This document shows, one piece after another, positions 20,731 through 22,408 of a DNA stretch of 22,408 nucleotides. Origin of the DNA: CAYVHB01 sp964450865. Lineage in GTDB: Bacteria > Bacillota > Clostridia > Saccharofermentanales > UBA5734. Made by a program: the position numbers and the translations under genes. The notes beneath the pieces were generated by a model that saw only the letters and a list, made by a program, of their open reading frames with translations, ran no database searches and was not told the DNA's origin. Each line of letters begins with the position of its first letter. Within the stretch, counting starts at the first letter, position 1. The DNA lies in the NCBI GenBank assembly GCA_964450865.1, contig CAYVHB010000043.1:1-22408 (forward strand), given 5' to 3'.

Positions 20731-22392
20731 TTAAAGTTTGCAGATCGGCATCATGCGGGCGCCTTCACTGCTGGGGGCAACCTGCTGCTGATAGCGCTGC
20801 AGGGCGCCGCTCAGGCCGCGGTCCGGCCGGGGTGCCGGCTGGCGGCGGGCCAGTTCGCTCTCGGCAACGAGCAGCTCGATCTTGCGGGCCGGAATGTCAA
20901 TACGGACGCGATCGCCTTCCTGGACGTAACCGATCAGGCCGCCGGTTGCCGCCTCGGGGCAAACATGGCCGACCGAGGCCCCGCGCGTGGCGCCGGAGAA
21001 GCGGCCATCGGTAATCAGGGCTACGCTCTTGTCCAGGCCCATGCCGGCCAGGGCACTGGTGGGGGTCAGCATTTCGCGCATGCCCGGGCCGCCCTGCGGT
21101 CCCTCAAAGCGGATGACCACCACATCGCCAGGCCGGATCTGATTGCCAAAGATGGCTGCCGTGACGGCCTCTTCGCTCTCGAAAACACGGGCCGGTCCTT
21201 CGTGGATCATCATTTCCGGCAGGACTGCGCCCTTCTTGACAACACAGCCGTTCTGCGCCAGGTTGCCGGTCAGGATGGCCAGGCCGCCGTCGCGGGCATA
21301 GGGATCGGTAAACGGCCGGATGACCAGGCCATCGGCGCCTTTGCTTTTAGCCAGGCGATCCTTGAGGCGACCGGTCACGGTCATGGCGTCTTCAAGCAGG
21401 TCATGCCTGGCCAGTTCGGCCATCACGGCCCGGATGCCGCCGCGTTCATTCAGGTCAGAAATAAAGTGACGGCCCGCCGGATTGAGCTTGCACAGTTGCG
21501 GCGTGGTGTCACTGATGGCGCTGATCTCCTGCAGGCTCAGTTCATAGCCGGCCTCGCGGGCAATTGCCAGCATGTGCAGGACGGAGTTGGTCGAGCCGCC
21601 GAGGGCCATGTCGACGCGCAGCGCGTTACGGATGGATCCCGGGGTCATGATGTCCCGGGCCGTCAGGCCTTCGGCCAGCACTTCCATGATCCGCTCGCCG
21701 GTCATGCGGGCCAGACGCTTGCGGTCGGCATAAACCGCCGGGATCGTGCCGCTGCCGGGCAAGGCCATGCCCATGGCTTCGGTCAGGCAGGCCATCGTAT
21801 TGGCGGTGTACATGCCGGAACAGCTGCCGCAGGTCGGACAGCAGGCCAGCTCCATGGCGGTCAGCTCGTCGTCGCTGATCTTACCGGCTGCATGGGCGCC
21901 GACCGCTTCAAACAGATTGGACAGGCCCAGCGGCTCATCGTTGAGTTTACCCGGAAGCATCGGCCCGCCGGTAATAAAAATGCTGGGGATGTCGAGACGG
22001 GCCGCCGCCATCAGCATGCCGGGCACGACCTTGTCGCAGCTCGGGATAAAGACCACGGCATCAAAGGCATGGGCCATCATCATGATCTCGCAGCTGTCTG
22101 CGATGACATCGCGGCTGATCAGGGAATACTTCATGCCGACATGATTCATGGCCAGGCCGTCACAGACGGCGATGGCCGGGAATTCGAACGGTACGCCGCC
22201 AGCCGAGCGGATGCCTTCCTTGACCGCGTCGGTCAGGGTCCGCAGGTGGACATGGCCGGGTACGACTTCATTAAAGGAGTTGACAACGCCGATAAACGGG
22301 CGCTTCATTTCTGATTCGGTCAGGCCAAGCGCGTAAAGGAGCGAGCGATGAGACGCGCGGCCCGCTGAGGCTTTGATTGAATCACTGCGCAT
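20731..22392 (-). CDS. ilvD: Dihydroxy-acid dehydratase
   Basis: IlvD dehydrates 2,3-dihydroxy-isovalerate and 2,3-dihydroxy-3-methylvalerate, the third common step of branched-chain amino acid synthesis, using an Fe-S cluster. The 553-residue length is normal. Visible marks are RPFIGVVNSFNEVVPGHVHL (31-50), IAVCDGLAMNHVGMKYSL (74-91), the cluster cysteine C119 in PSCDKVVPGMLMAA, and CCPTCGSCSGMYTANTM (184-200) with C191. The site of the third cysteine used by [2Fe-2S] enzymes (CNxH) reads PGHVH here, as in many bacterial IlvD proteins that carry an oxygen-labile [4Fe-4S] cluster; this fits an anaerobe. The ATG at 22392 follows GGAAGGTG by 7 nt. Any promoter or leader is beyond the right edge. 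It is followed by ilvB after 17 nt. Confidence 0.97.
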   Translation of the reverse strand: MRSDSIKASAGRASHRSLLYALGLTESEMKRPFIGVVNSFNEVVPGHVHLRTLTDAVKEGIRSAGGVPFEFPAIAVCDGLAMNHVGMKYSLISRDVIADSCEIMMMAHAFDAVVFIPSCDKVVPGMLMAAARLDIPSIFITGGPMLPGKLNDEPLGLSNLFEAVGAHAAGKISDDELTAMELACCPTCGSCSGMYTANTMACLTEAMGMALPGSGTIPAVYADRKRLARMTGERIMEVLAEGLTARDIMTPGSIRNALRVDMALGGSTNSVLHMLAIAREAGYELSLQEISAISDTTPQLCKLNPAGRHFISDLNERGGIRAVMAELARHDLLEDAMTVTGRLKDRLAKSKGADGLVIRPFTDPYARDGGLAILTGNLAQNGCVVKKGAVLPEMMIHEGPARVFESEEAVTAAIFGNQIRPGDVVVIRFEGPQGGPGMREMLTPTSALAGMGLDKSVALITDGRFSGATRGASVGHVCPEAATGGLIGYVQEGDRVRIDIPARKIELLVAESELARRQPAPRPDRGLSGALQRYQQQVAPSSEGARMMPICKL

Positions 22393-22408
22393 GGGGATTC
22401 ACCTTCCT

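Noticed and set aside
19082..20734. 550-codon plus-strand frame antisense to ilvB
   Set aside because: Shadow frame; ilvB has every catalytic motif on the minus strand.
20965..22314. 449-codon plus-strand frame antisense to ilvD
   Set aside because: Shadow frame; ilvD is secure on the minus strand.

Overview
The window looks like a chromosomal segment from a GC-rich anaerobic member of the Bacillota, most likely Clostridia in the broad sense. This is an inference from strong AGGAGG-type ribosome binding sites, a Cytidylate_kin2-type kinase, a SEDS protein carrying an FHA-like domain beside a class B PBP, and the firmicute style of the IlvD and CarB sequences. I cannot name a genus. The genes are GC-rich, while the main intergenic regions (5449-6116, 12542-12845, part of 16173-16260) are clearly AT-richer.

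Region 1 (1-5448, minus strand) is the core of a type III-A CRISPR-Cas (Csm) effector operon in the order cas10 - csm2 - csm3 - csm4 - csm5, with csm5 cut by the left edge. The genes are packed tightly with overlaps or gaps of 25 nt or less. Cas10 keeps both the HD nuclease motif and the GGDD cyclase motif, and Csm3 keeps its catalytic Asp. No CRISPR array, cas6, csm6/CARF effector or cas1/cas2 lies in the window. Several subunits carry unusual low-complexity additions: a Gly/Asn/Ser/Tyr/Gln-rich Csm2 N-terminus, a Pro/Gly/Gln leader on Csm4 if its GTG start is right, and an insertion inside the Cas10 zinc finger.

Region 2 (5449-6116) is an AT-rich divergent intergenic stretch. It holds a 25-bp tandem repeat array, a 12-bp tandem repeat near the cas10 5' side, and what may be the end of a decayed insertion sequence.

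Region 3 (6117-10972, plus strand) is a three-gene cell-envelope operon: a protein-kinase-like protein that lacks catalytic residues (pseudokinase) and ends in a charged tetrapeptide repeat, an FHA-like/SEDS (FtsW/RodA) fusion, and a class B penicillin-binding protein with intact SxxK, SxN and KTG motifs. The SEDS glycosyltransferase and the PBP transpeptidase would work as a peptidoglycan synthase pair. The FHA-like and pseudokinase modules look like a regulatory layer.

Region 4 (10987-12845, minus) is an AlbA_2 (Schlafen-like) plus GHKL-ATPase protein, convergent with the pbp gene. An AT-rich promoter region with repeated ATTTTATCAAAT sites precedes it.

Region 5 (12846-22408) is mostly housekeeping: carB (minus) with a convincing promoter, a long leader and a terminator; an ArsB/NhaD-SLC13-like permease (plus); a cytidylate-kinase-like P-loop kinase (plus); then convergent ilvD-ilvB (minus) for branched-chain amino acid synthesis, separated from the kinase gene by a perfect bidirectional terminator hairpin. 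No tRNA, rRNA, intact transposon or CRISPR array was seen.
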